Positions 34,501-47,100 of a DNA stretch of 64,000 nt are shown here, piece by piece (position 1 is the stretch's first letter; every line of letters begins with the position of its first letter). Source of the DNA: Camarhynchus parvulus (Eukaryota > Chordata > Aves > Passeriformes > Thraupidae); assembly GCF_901933205.1 (NCBI RefSeq), contig NC_044600.1, positions 1,798,001-1,862,000 of the forward strand, written 5' to 3'. Under the pieces are notes generated by a model. It was not told where the DNA came from. It searched no databases and worked only from the letters and a program-made list of their open reading frames with translations. Both the position numbers and the translations under genes were made by a program.

Positions 34501-35735
34501 TTTAATAAAAAAATTAAATATTTTTTAAATTAAAGGTATTTTAATAAAATACCTTTTATAAGAAAAGGTATTTACAAAACTGAGCTGGTTCAGCTTAAAG
34601 AGAATCAAAACTGAGTTTCCCAAGGAGCTTTTCTGTTCACCAGTTCTCAAACTGTGAAGGCATTCAGCAGGTAAATGCTGTGATAAAGTCTCATTTTATG
34701 GGTAATTTTTTGTTCATACTGGGATTTTGAAATTAAAGGTTTCCATGTAAGTGATTTGATGGGTTTTAGAGAAAATCCCACCTTTCCAAGTGTGTGTCAT
34801 TTCTGAAGGATGGAATGACACAGGAGTGTCCTGTCCAAGGGTGATACAGTCCTTGCCACCACATGAGCAGTGAAACCTGCCCTGTCCTGCACAACTTTAT
34901 TTTCTTGTAAATAGACTAAATAGTGCCTGGGAGCACAGATGTGATGCATGGCACACAAAAACACTGCTTTGTTTACTCTGGCTTTTAAAAGGAAAACAGC
35001 AAACTCCCCACACCTCCCTTGCACCTTTTTTTAAACATCAGTTATTCAGGACTACATTTAATTAACACAGTTAAAAGTATGGGGCTTTAATTGCTTTAAT
35101 TTAACTCCATAATCCTTGAGGTTCATTGAGGTTGTGGGGCTTTACTGCCAAGTAAATGTGACTGTGGGATGAAGATTCCTTTTGTAGGACCCATTTATTA
35201 TGACGGTAACATTCTTGCCCTTGGTTTTAAGGAATGTTTCTTCTTTCTTCAAAGTGACTTTGCAGCAAGAGTCCTGGAAATATAAAGTTTTTGTCATTAT
35301 CAATGCATATTCTTTGGTTTTAGAGTTATATTTTTAATAGCAGAGAATATCAAGGTGAATTATATCTGTGGCCCTCTCAAATATACTCATTAACTCTGGA
35401 AAACCTTTTTAGACTCAGTTCTGTTATATCCTTCTTGTGCAAGATCTGAAGGCAGATTTCCCAGTTATTAAAATCTGTGTCACAGTGTATAAAGATAAAT
35501 ATATATATATTACATAGTGTACAAAGAACAGGAAGACAAACATTAATTAATATTGTTAAATCTGTGTTCCATCCTCTTTTCCCTGGAACAGAAAAGTCCT
35601 GGCTCAGACTGAATTTCATGAGCTCAGTTAAATGCTGATTGTTGTTTTACTGGTGCCCAAAGCATGCACAGCACTCTCCAAGCCCCGTTAAGCCAAAAGC
35701 CCCTGGTGCTGCAGAGTGTTGATGAGGATTTCTGC
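31582..35735. other. Unique non-coding DNA
   Basis: No gene or transposon is recognised. A short hairpin lies at 34532-34556. Around 34.4-34.7 kb the plus strand changes from leaning A/C-rich to leaning G/T-rich. Confidence 0.45.
34532..34556. repeat. Perfect inverted repeat with a third partial copy
   Basis: Arms AAAGGTATTTT and AAAATACCTTT pair perfectly around a 3-base loop (aat). A further direct copy AAAAGGTATTT follows at 34563-34573, so alternative hairpins are possible. The sequence is AT-rich and chance is plausible. Confidence 0.8.
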
Positions 35736-35950
35736 TCTGAGCAGGATCCTCTCTCTCTGGGAGGATGCTCAGTAGTGATGGTTCCTGGGGCTGTTCCTAT
35801 CTGAGCAGGATCCTCTCTCTCTCTCTGCAGTGATGGTTCCTGGGGCTGCTCCTATCTGAACAGGATCCTCTCCCTCTGTCAGCAGTGTTGGTTCCTATCT
35901 GAGCAGGATCCTCTCCCTCTCTCAGCTGTGATGGTTCCTGGGGCTGCTCC
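35736..35950 (+). repeat. 45-60 bp minisatellite with (CT)n segments
   Basis: Four to five imperfect units contain tatctgagcaggatcctctc, a (CT)n or ccctctgtcag run, and tgatggttcctggggctg. Units vary by internal deletion; one lacks the ggggctgctcc block. The antisense open frame at 35797-36009 is an artefact of this array. Confidence 0.9.
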
Positions 35951-36050
35951 TGGAGGTGCAGCCCTGCCCCAGCCTCTCTCCTCTCCATCTCCTGGAGGCT
36001 GCTCTCCACTACAGATCTGAGAAAAATTGCCCCTCTGGAGAGGGGCTGGC

Positions 36051-36547
36051 TGTTAATTCACACCCTGCTTTGAGATGTAACATTCCAAGTGATAGTACAA
36101 GATTTTAAAATCATAGAAAATTCGGGGAGCTAGAAAGAAAGTTAGGCTTAGCAGGCCCTGGAAAAATGTTAAAGGTAGGTCCTGGGAAATGTTAGACCTT
36201 GTATTTGCTAGATCATGTGAAACTGCACCTGTGTAACCAGTATATGCTAAATGATGTAATTGTTAGATGTGATCAGATATAATTATTGTTTAAAGAATCA
36301 TGAGAAACTATGTTAGGGGTTTGAGGGGGATCACGAGAAACCTGTACCTGGATGAAATCAGTGTATACAATACAACAATGTAAGTGTAATAATTAATATG
36401 TAAGTTATATAATGACAGAATATAAAACATGTTCAGTTCAAAACCATGGTGGGTCAGATTTGGGTCTGCACCCCTGACACCCCGAGCTCTTCAATAAAAG
36501 CACCTGCATAGAATCATTCTGTGATGATGTGTTCCTGAGCACTAACA
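36051..36547 (+). mobile_element. Probable LTR of a second endogenous retrovirus family
   Basis: A 497-bp segment starts TGTTA and ends TAACA, a 5-bp inverted terminal match of the TG...CA type. Inside, in the expected order, are a TATA-like tataaaa (36421-36427) and an AATAAA signal (36493-36498) 72 bases further on, with about 50 bases to the 3' end. This is the standard U3-R-U5 arrangement. Sequence is unlike the other three LTRs. I could not find a target-site duplication: flanks are gctggc and caagca. So the exact ends are uncertain, or one end is truncated. No internal retroviral coding sequence adjoins it. Family name unknown. Confidence 0.65.
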
Positions 36548-38379
36548 CAAGCAGCAAGAGATAAACCATTGACTTTGAGGTGGGCAGCAGAGGAATAAAG
36601 AGGACAAAGTAAAGTGCTGGGATGTAAATATTCACCAAGGGAAAAAAAAATAATAATTGCTGAGTTTGGCTGGCAGCTTCTTTTCTGATTGGGGTCATCA
36701 ATATAATTTCTTTCCTGTGAGGAGCTGGGAATGTTTGGTGACAAAAATACCACCTAAGACATGCAATCAGTGTGTGTGGATTCTGTCCTGTTTAACTTTT
36801 GATCTAGTCCAAAAAGGCAGAAGTTTCAGTTCAAAAGCTGCACGTGCATGGCCTTTGGGTCCCCTGTGAGCAGTGTGCACAGCACAACCTCAGCAGCATC
36901 TCCAGACACAATTCTGAATATTGCAGGGTGCAGGGCACCTGCCATTTGAAATGTCCACTGGTCACAGGAAAGTAAAAATCAATTTCTGGCTTTACCAGAC
37001 CTGCATCCTTTATGATGGAAGCGATGTGCTGCAGTGTGGGGCTGGAGTATATTTTCTTGGACAGAAAGAACAGGGTAAATAAAGTTTACTGTGCTGAAAA
37101 ACAACTTTTATTATACAATGTAAATAGGTAACTCATAAAAAGAGCTGGGGAAAATTCAGTGAGGATTTGAAGCTGGAATTTGATTCAGAGACTTCCAATA
37201 CCTGATAGTTTATTTCTTAACCCTGTTCCTGGGAGACTGGAGATTTTTCTCGTGCAGAAACAAAATACTTAATTTTTTTTTTTCCTTGGAAATAAATATC
37301 AAATATTCTCATTAATTTTAATGACTTTTGCATAAGCCAAATTTTCAGCAACGTGTTTTTTTTTTCCTTCAGAACTAGTAATTTCCAAGGGAGTGAGGTT
37401 TTAAATCAATCGAGAGTGAGTTAACTTTTTCTGTTTATATTTTTTTATTCCCTTTGGGAAAATGTAATTTTAAAAATTCTGCTTGTTTTCATCACCATTT
37501 GTTTTTTTCTGCAGATGGATTTGGGTGTTGCAGGCAGTGCATGCCTGTTGCTTCTTGGATTTCCATTCATGCAATCTCACACAGCTCATACATCACCAAG
37601 AGGATCTTAGTGTTGTCTCAGCCCTTAATTATAAATGTGAAAATAAACACACAGGGATCTTGAGATTGGTCTGGCGCCCTAAAATCTTCCTACTGAGTGC
37701 TGACTCATTCCTAGTGTCTGAAATGCTGGTCTTAAGTACAAGTAATAAATATTCCTCCAGCTTTTTTTCTTTCATATACAACACTATAAATACTTGGAGG
37801 AACTGAGAAGTCCAAATGCAATTTGTTCCTCTTTGTCTTTTGCATTTGATCATTCTGAGGACTTGCACATGGAGTTACCAAAGGAGTTAAAGCTGGATGA
37901 GTTAAAGGACTATCTGAATTGTTCATTAGTTTACTCTGACTTGGTGTAAATCTCCCAACCTTATTAGAAAAAAGGGCCTTTGGCCACAAGTTCTGCCTTG
38001 CAGTAAATTGCACCTATCCCTAATGAGGTTAATACTTTTTAAAGTGCACATTTATCAATGCAATCTCTAATTTTAATGGCCAAAACTTAGGAAATGGGAG
38101 AAACTCTGTGCCTGTGGAAAACTCACCTCTATTAGCAGAGGAAGAATAAAGAGCAAATAACTGACACTTCCAGATTTGTTTGCACTCCCAAGATTTTATT
38201 ATTAGATTACTTTGGTCTAATTAATTGGACTCTGAACTTCTTATTGGGAGCTCTGTTTCAGACCTAGAGAGCTGATCTTGAATGGTTTATTGGTAATTTC
38301 CTCAAGTTTCTCCACAATGTTCAAGTGTTGCTTCAGGCAGGGATTGTCTTATACAATAAAAATATATTAATTTTCAATT
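36548..38379. other. Unique AT-rich non-coding DNA
   Basis: T-runs occur near 37268-37280 and 37355-37367. An acceptor-like ttgtttttttctgcag ends at 37514 but is followed only by short frames. No transposon is recognised. Confidence 0.5.
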
Positions 38380-39555
38380 TCTTTGCTGGAGGGCTGGCTG
38401 TTCCTGCTTTTGCTTTCTCCTCCCATCCAAGAGTCTTGGTGTTGTTTAAACAGCTCTCACTGAGAGCAGCTACTGCTCTTTTGTACCTTTAAGAGGCAGA
38501 GGCTGAACCTTTGGTAGATAAACCCCCCATAAAATCATTGAAGCTTTGAAAATGGTGGGAAGGATTGCAACTTAAGAGATTCTGGCTGCTTCTGCTCTTG
38601 GTGCAGCATTGCAGTGGCAACTGTGCAAGGAGAACTTCAGAGGCTTTTCAGAACATGGGATCAGTCCTGGCTGTGGCTTTGCATGGGATTGGGATTTTTG
38701 GGAGAGAGAATTGTTTGGAAGGTGTCAGCAGAAACTCGAAGTTTTATCGATGCTGAGCAGGCTGTAGTGCTCCAGGGCTTGAGAGGTGTGCTTTGGAGTT
38801 GGAGTTGTGCAGGATTCCTGACTGCTGCTAAGTCCTTTAACCTGGGTGAAACCTGGGCTGTGGCTGCTGTCAGTTTTCAGCCTGCTGGGGTTTCATTGGT
38901 CCTGGGGAAGATTGGAGGGGAAATTTGATTTGCAGCTGCTCAGATTTGTGATCAAGGGAAGAGCTGGTGTGAGGGGTAAGAGGAGCAGGAATGGCAGAGG
39001 TGGAGCTGCCTGGGGGTGAGTGGAGCTGCCTGGGAGGTGAGTAAGGAGCAGCCCCAGCATTGCCTTGTGGATATCACAGAGTTCTTTGGGCAGCAGCATG
39101 GATTCATGTGGTGCTCACAGGAGGAATTTTGGTGTGAGGGTGTGAAGGAACCTGCTTGTGATGCCTCCTTGTAGAACTTGTGGCCACAAGGCACCACCCA
39201 AGGTGTTGCTCTTTCATTTATTTGCTTTTCCTTTTTATCATGTTCCAGCACAAACGTGTTTAATTTGCCTCAGGAGGTGTGCTAAGCATTTCCCAACAAA
39301 AGAAACATCTGAAAACTGCTGAGTTGCTTGTTCTTGCAGTCAGGGGATGACCTGAAGGTTCTTAGCTTAATGCAGATCTGGGGGCTCTGGTTTGGACAAA
39401 TGAGAATCTGTCTGGCTCTAGCAGGGTGCTTTTCATTCTGTCTCTGTGAATTACACATTTCTGTTAGAGCTTTGAGAGAAGACTGAGAAATATTTTAGTC
39501 TTTTGTTGTATAAAGTGTTCAAGCAGTGAGTTTATTTTATGGCTAATGGTTTTTG
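38380..39555 (+). other. Strongly G/T-skewed unassigned stretch
   Basis: The plus strand here is visibly G- and T-rich, especially 38570-39200, with many tgg/ctg steps. A 20-odd-bp tandem duplication (gtggagctgcctggg) lies at about 38998-39045, its second copy followed by a donor-like gaggtgagtaag. Open frames are short and unrecognised. It could be an unrecognised interspersed element or part of a transcribed non-coding RNA on the plus strand. I cannot decide. Confidence 0.3.
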
Positions 39556-39700
39556 TTATCCTGTCTCTACTTTAGAAGAAGGTCTGGGCAGTATAAAAAG
39601 CATATGGGTGATCCTGTTGGAAACTCTCTACTCTGAGGTTGGAGTGGGACTAGATGAACTCAACAGGGTCTTTCCAACCCAAGTTGCTTCATGGCTTTGT
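39556..39700 (+). mobile_element. CR1 LINE 3'-end fragment (diverged)
   Basis: The block ggttggagtgggactagatg, aactcaacagggtctttcca and acccaagttgcttcatgg matches the avian CR1 tail (ggactagatgatct...ggtcccttccaacc...attc). The portion upstream (gggcagtataaaaagcatat...) is less clear. Old, 5'-truncated copy in plus orientation. Confidence 0.75.
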
Positions 39701-40939
39701 TGTATTTGCCTATTTGGGATGCAAGTGTGATGTAATTACAGCATCAGGAAGCTGGAAGTTTAGTTTTGTCTCTTGGGCTGATCCTAACAGAAAGTGCGTG
39801 GGCTGTGTGTCCAATTCTGCAGAGTTTGCCTTTTGGTGTTGCAGACTTTTATCCCATGGGCAGATGGGTGACTTCTGCAGGGAGTCCTGGGAATGTTAAA
39901 CACAAATGAAAGGAATACTTTTCAAACCCAGCCCTGCTTTTGTGGAGCTGTTGTGCTGTTTAATTACATATTTAAGGCTAAAACATAAACCAGATGTATT
40001 TGTTTTATGATTGGCATAATCTCAATGGTTTTAATTGCACTTGAGTTTATGGATAAATGCCTTTTTGTATGTATGAGCCTTCAGAACTGTGTCTAAAAAG
40101 AAATTATAAGTATCTCTGTGTTGTTATGCAGTTAGACTGACCTACAGGTTGTTAACTGTTCTGAGAGCTTGACCAGAAGTTGTCCTGTCCTTGAGAATTT
40201 CTATGGAAAGAACATTCCTTAATAAAATGCAAGGTGAAAACTTAAAACATCTCATCCAAAACAGGATATTTCAGTTGATTTTTGGTTCAAAAAAGAGAAA
40301 TACTTACCAGAGACTTAGAAAATAATTCTCAAAGCAAAAAGCCCAGGCAAACCCTAAAACAGTAATCAGACATAGCATACTTGTCCTAATTTTATTTTCA
40401 TTTTTTATTTTTAATGCCCAATATTTTATTTCCTCAGAAGCCTCTCTATTTTTTTTTTAACTTTATTTCTCTTCTCGATTGTAAGACCTTTTTTAGGGCA
40501 ACATCTACTTATTTAAGATTGGGTCTTCAGCTCTGAATTGCACCTTTATGAATCCTACAACTCCACTACCCTCTAATAGCAGATTGAGTTTGGAGATAGT
40601 CACCAGTGGGGAGAACTGTGCTGCTCTGGAGACAGGATTCCTGTCTTGTTTTTCCCTTTTATATTGCCTCTTTAAATGAGAAGTTCCATTTCAGAGGATA
40701 AATGTGGTAAAATGTTTCTTTGTGCACTCCCCCAGTTGTTAATAAAATAAATAAGATCAGGCAAGTCAATGCATTTCTTAGCAGAGTCTCATCTGTTTTT
40801 TTTATTCTGTTGTATTTATTGGAGAGTGGTTTTGATATTAGTCCTGCATGAGGCCACAGTTAGACTTGCCTTTTCTATCTTTTAATAAGGCAAGTCAAGG
40901 GTGTGGTTATTGTCAGATTGACTTCTGGAGCAGAGTAAT
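39701..40939. other. Unique AT-rich non-coding DNA
   Basis: T-rich tracts occur at 40388-40412 and 40449-40460. No coding or repeat family is recognised. Confidence 0.5.
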
Positions 40940-41110
40940 AAATGAGGTTTTAATGGAAAGTTGGAAACACTGATGATTTATGGCTTCCTACAGCACTCAT
41001 TAGACATCTACATCAGCATGCAACGTGCCATAAATTATGGTACATGCTGTAAAAAGCCATAAATTGTCATTTCCAATGCGAGTTATCACCATTAAAGACT
41101 TTTATTCCCT
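40940..41110. promoter_or_regulatory. Candidate enhancer-like element with three GCCATAAAT motifs
   Basis: GCCATAAAT occurs twice in direct orientation (starting 41027 and 41056, 29 bp apart) and once inverted (ATTTATGGC, 40976-40984). The first direct copy extends into the near-palindrome ccataaattatgg. CCATAAA is the type of site bound by CDX and posterior HOX homeodomain proteins (general knowledge). Other AT-rich cores (cattaaag, tcattag) flank them. Function is inferred from motif clustering only. Confidence 0.3.
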
Positions 41111-44100
41111 GCTGTTACTGTGAGTTTCCACGGCTTCCTCACCAATTCCCTGACTAATGATTTCAGCAGCTGCAGGAAGATGACCCAGAGATGCAGTGGC
41201 TGATTAGGCAACACAATTGCCTTAAAGCTGGGGAGTCAGAGGTTAAATTGCTTTATTGAGAAAATATGCTCTCCTCTCCTGGTGCCATCCCTGACACTGA
41301 GCATTGCTGAATTCCATTTGCACCAACTGCAGCATTTCCCTGCCTCTTGTTCATATCTGCCTGCTGAAAACCAGAAATGCTTTAAAAGCACCAATATCCC
41401 TTCGAGATGGGCTCGGTGCTGTGGAGCAGTTCAGTCTCTGCTGGTGATGTGCCCATCTCAGGGCTTGCAGAGGAGATGTTGGTGATGTTGCTGTAGCACT
41501 TTGAAGGGATGAGCCATCCAATCACTGGGTTTGGGCTCGGTTCTGGATGGCAAATCCACAGGAGTGGGACTAAATGAGGTGAGGGAGTTGCAGGGATTGC
41601 TGCAGGGTTTGTTCTTGTGCAGGCTCCAGGGCAGGTGCTGTGTTCCTCCAGGTTTTGGTGGTTTCAGATCCAGAAGGAAAGCAGGAAAGGCTGTATTTAA
41701 ATATCCTTCTGATTTTAGACACCTTTGGGGTTTCTTTTGATTGAAAAGTGAGTGGTGCCTTTTAGGCTCCTGGCTGTGAAATGTCATGATGGGAACAACA
41801 TGCTGCAGCTGGCAAATGCAATGCAAACCCCAAATAATTCATCCTGGCTTTCCCAAGACATTATTTCTGCTCTTTCAGTGCACACTCGTGTGCACAGGGC
41901 TCTTGGGGAGGTTTTCCTGAGCCACGCCTTCATTAAACCTCACTTTAGCAATTATTTTCCCTCATCCAGCCCCTTGGGCTCAGGGTGCTGTGACAGAGGG
42001 ACCCCTCTCCAAAAAGCCTGGCTGTAATCTTGTTTTAGGCACAAAAATGGAAAGGATAATTCTGATAACACGAGTTTTAACGTTTTATAGCCATTTTCGT
42101 TGCATTCTAAGAGAAAGCTTTTTGTGCTCCTCCTTCCCCCCACCCTGTCTCTGCCTCCTAAAGCACATTTTTGGCTAAATCGTGCCCTCTAGTGCAGCAG
42201 CTCGGCGGGATTCAGACTGCAAACCTTTGTCATGGCAGAAGTGCTGTTCTTGTGCTCTTCTCTCCCAGGTAGCTGGGAGAACTAATCAAACACAGTTCAT
42301 GTGAATAGCTAATTTCTGCTTTTTGCCAGGGGAGGGAAGGGCAGCGGGTCTGTGGCTGGGCTGTGCTCTAAAGCTGCCAGACTGGAGGGCAGCAGAGCTG
42401 GCTGAGCCCTGCAATTCTCATTTAGCAGCAATTTCAGAGTTCTCCATGCCATGGGTGACCTCGAGAGCAGTCCCAAGCCAGGAAAGAGGAGCCCAATTAG
42501 AAATAAATTCTGGTCTATTTTTTAAAACTAGATCTGTAGTGTGTCCAGTTGATTACACTGAAAAGGGCCAGTGAGCATTAGGAAATTAAAAATAAAAAGT
42601 TGCTTGAAGTAAATACATAACCTGAATAAAATAACTGTTGACTTAAGTCCAGGAATGCCTCTTAGAGTCAGGGATGATGAAGAGATTTTGCTGACTGCTG
42701 CTTCCAGCCATTGTTTAAATTCAGCCTGAGGGCTGCAATATCCTGTGCTTGGGAGCAGCAGAATAGATCACCCCTGCTTTAGAATGCTCCCACACTTTGC
42801 ATATTCAATGACACTTCACATCTTACAGTAATGGAAACAGTGGCTGTAAAATGAGTTTGCCATTGTTCAATTCATTCAGATTTACTGCAGAACCAGACCT
42901 TGTGCCATCAGTCCTGTCCTGCCTTCAGAGGGGATCACCAAGGATTTCATGAGTGAATCCTGTGGGACACATTTGGATAGCAATTGTGAGTGAAGGGAAA
43001 GAAGTGTTTTGTGTTCAGCGTGCATTTCATGCAATAAGCATTTTTCATAAAAAAAAATGAGGCTCTAGTCCTACTGAATTATTTTCCAACTTCTAAGATA
43101 TGGAATTTATTCACATCTTGAGGTTTTTTGTGCTTTTGAGATATTCCTCAACTCTTACCATAAAAGGTTATATAATAAAATAATTTTGTTCTCAAATAAC
43201 CTTTGATGCCATACTTGATTTACATTGAGGGTTTTTTAAATCTGCTTGAACAAAACTACAAATCTAAAATTTTTTAAGAAGGGAATATCTGATGAATTCA
43301 GTTTCACTGAGAAACTTTGTTTGCCATTTGTTTGAATGTTGTTTCAAAACATTGGGTGTGTTGTTCTGTTTTCTGGTTTTTTTTTTGATATTTTCATTTT
43401 GGAAATGGAACACGTTTTTGCATTTTGAAAGTGGAACATGTTGACTTCTTCCTGGTGAACTTTTTTTGGGTGATGGTGAGGAATCACAACTTGTGAAACA
43501 CTCAGAATTTGGGAACAATTTCTTTCTCATCTGTTCGAGTGATTTTTAATCAGTCGCATATACTTATCTCAAGATGCCATGCTTTTTTTACCCCTCTCCT
43601 ATGACTATTTGAGAAAGATAATTAAAAATAGAAAATATGCAATCTAATAGTTGAATTGAAGGATGCTGCAATGATATTGGATTTTAGTTAGGGATAGAAG
43701 GTGGGGAAGTTCCTCATCTGTGACAAAGTCTCTTTTATATCCTGGATGAATTTCTGCATCTTCTCACACAAACTTTGCAGCCAGTGGGAGACAGATTCTG
43801 CAAGGCCACCCAGAAATAGCAAATATGTGATGACTGACAGAGTCATGTGGTTTGTGTCTCCAGGTTTTGCCAAATTAACACCTGGCTGGGTTTGAGGACA
43901 AAAAGAACACAGATGTGGATCCCCATTAAAGCTTTTGCAGTTTACATGAGGAAGTTTTAAATGCAGTAAAGGACAGAACTCTGAAGCTGGTGTTTTGGGC
44001 AATCATTTCTGCTTTGGAGACTGCTCAAGAAACTCCAGTGTATTGTCCTGGGCAGGATTTATGAGTTCTCTCCTGCGTCCCATTCACTGTGATTCCAACT

Positions 44101-47100
44101 GTGTCAGCATGCTCAAGGTCTGTTCTTCAGTAACAGATGTTTTTTTCCACTTCTGCACAAAGTAACTGCAGCTGATACTTAATCATAAATATCTCTAAGA
44201 AGATATTTTTAAATTAAAATGATAGAAATTACTTCAAAATTACCACAGGCTTGAAATATACACACTGCGTTTATTTGTTTTGAATTGATGAATTGTTTAT
44301 GGAGCACATACACACAAATCCTTTTGTTCCAAAATGAATGGGTAGAAAAATTTGGAAACATTGGCTGCAAGATTTCTTTCCATTTCTAGCTTGCCTCTCC
44401 CTAGCTATTAGTCAGCTGTGTATATAAGAGCTCTGTCTGGATGAAAATAAATCAGTTGTGCTGATTAAAAGTAGCTTAATTCTTGTCTTCCACTTGCAAG
44501 GATATTACAAAGCTTTCTCTTTCCAATGGCTAAAAACCTCTTTGTGATTTCTCTCCTAAATTTATTTAGGGCCACACTTTGTCTGGCTGATTTAAGATGT
44601 TGCGTGTCCTTTGCTAATACCCAAAGCTAAAGTTCAGACTAAACACAAAACATTTGCTCTTTGGAATTTTAAAGATGTCAGTGAAAGGTCCTCTACAGCA
44701 GAACCTGTGGTGGTGTCTCGAGTTGGAAGAGGAGGGCTCTGTTCTGGAAGCAAATTCTTTTGGATGTTTCACAGTAATTTCCAATCACTGGATATTAAAA
44801 AATACACAATTTCTGTAGCTGGCCTTGAACTCAGATATTGGCAAGTAAAATATTAATGAAGTATTATTATGTTCAACTTCTTTGCTGACTAAAAAATAAG
44901 ATTTGGTCCAAATTTCTCCATCTGGGCAAGAGTTGATTTTGTAAATACATTCTGGTAAAAGGATGGAATTCATCAGCTGTGCAGTATAAGAGTAAGAACA
45001 TGGAGAGTGAATTCCATTCACAGAGATGGAAATTCCATTCCTGAATGTGTCCTGAAGCAATTCTGGATTTGTCTTTGCCAATTATTTTTTTTATTTCCTT
45101 CTGTATGAAAAGCAGCTGATACCAGGTTTTCAAACTGATATTCATCCATTTAAAAATATATTAAAAATATATAATAAATATTTTTTCCTGTTTAACCTTC
45201 AAACTTGAAGATGGTGGCAGAGATTTTTTGTTCTTTTATCCTTCCTGTGCTGGCAAGGATTTCTGCCCAGGATTTGCAGGAGTTTGAGGCATGCCAGGTG
45301 TCATTGTGCTGCTGCAGGAAGGACAGGGTGTCATTACTGCTTGCTGTGGAACAAGGATTTTCATCTGGTAGCTCAGTGGAGAGCAGAAACTGATGATCCT
45401 GTGCAGGTGTAGACTTTTTAGATTACAAGGCAGAAAATGCAGCCTGGTGTGAAAACTCAGCTGCTAAACTTATGAAACACTTGCTGATATCCCCGAGGGT
45501 TCTCTGAAGCTGTTAGTGCTCAACACCATCAGAGACCCAAAATGACGTTTTACTAGAAATTTTTGGAAGTTCTGTCTGTGTTGGTAGCAAGGAGAAGTTA
45601 AAAATGAGAAACACAGAGTGCAAAATCATTCCTAGTACAGCATGGAATGAATCTTTGTGCTGAGAAAATAAATTATATTTAAAATATGAGTGGAATATTG
45701 TTGATTTCCAAGGAAGTCTCACAAAGGCAGGATGGTGATGGTTTATGATATGTATATTCTTGATTAAGTCTCCTTGCTAATTTTCTTTTAATACATTCTT
45801 ATTATGGTTAATGGAAAAATTCAACTCATGCAGCAGCACCTGAATGTTTTGGTGACATTTTCTAAATCCCTGAGGTTGTAATAATTCCACTGCAATATAT
45901 TTGTGGAACTTTTAATAACAAATGTGGAGGCTGGTATGAATTCAGGCACAGAAAAAAGCTGTGAATGTGTACAGTTACTGGAGAGCTCCATGGTTCTGCC
46001 ACTGGAAGAGTAATTAAAAAAGAAAAGATTTGGTGGATGTGTTTCAAGGGAGTAGCAAGGTTGACAAGACTGCATAGTTTGCCTTCAGCAAGGTAATTTG
46101 CTCACAAAATGCTGCGTGTCAGACTTTTGGGTCTTCCTTTGACCTCTATATAAGGTTTGAAAGAATCAAAATAAATCTTAGCATGGCAGTTAGGAGATGG
46201 AAACAGGCTCACGTGAGCCAATAAACCAAATCCTGACAGTAGCAGTGATTGCTGGGAAGAGAAACAAAAAAGAGTGGATGTGCTTTGGGCATTCTGGAAT
46301 TATTGTTGTACCTTGGCTCCCACTGGCCATAATCAGCTTTTTGAATGTGGTAGGAAAAAAAAGTGGTGAAATTTACTGGATCATTGTGAATAAATACTTC
46401 ACAGAGGATAATGCATTCAGTGAAAGTAATTTTTTTTTTCTTGCAAATGTTTGATGGCACATTAGACTTACCTCTAATGTATTGTAAATGATTAGTGGAA
46501 TAATCTTGAAGAATGACTTTGAGATCATTGCTGACTTGAACATATTTATTACTGAGAATTCCATTTTGACATACCAGTGGTGTGATGTTGTTTTTGGAAT
46601 TTGCATAACAAAACTTCTGGGTTGCCTACTTTAGAGAGCACTGAAAAATAGGTTAGTGATAGTACAAAAAAATAAAATACACATTTCCATCAATATTCCA
46701 GCCTAGCCAGCAGGGTTTTTTACAGAATTTTAAGTGTTCCAAAGGAGGAGAGCAGATGAGGAGAATAGATCAGCCAGAATCAAATGTTATTAATGAGCAC
46801 ATAAAATTCATCCCCTTGGTGAAGCAATGGTGAAAGATTTTTCTCTCTCCTTTGTACAGCTGTAGCCTGGACGAGTCTGCATCTGCAAAGCAGAGGGAAT
46901 CCTTTCCCCTCTCTTTTGTATTGTGTGAAAACCTTCTTTTCATTCCACCTTCAGCAATACACCATATTTTGCATTATTATTAAGATGATGTTTCAGTGGG
47001 AGACAACTGTTTCTCTTTAAACATCCTGATCTGAGCCCAATAGTTCTAATCTTCAGCTTTGCCCTCCCAGAGCTGCTGTTTAACTCTCCAGCCCTGCCTT

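Noticed and set aside
41166..41224. Short frame after an AG (around gcagctgcaggaagatgacc) resembling an exon
   Set aside because: Only about 30 codons before a stop, weak polypyrimidine tract, no donor in phase.
44421..46155. TATA-box-like strings tatataag (44421) and tatataagg (46147) as promoters
   Set aside because: Isolated AT-rich strings with no CpG island, initiator or downstream exon; expected by chance in AT-rich DNA.
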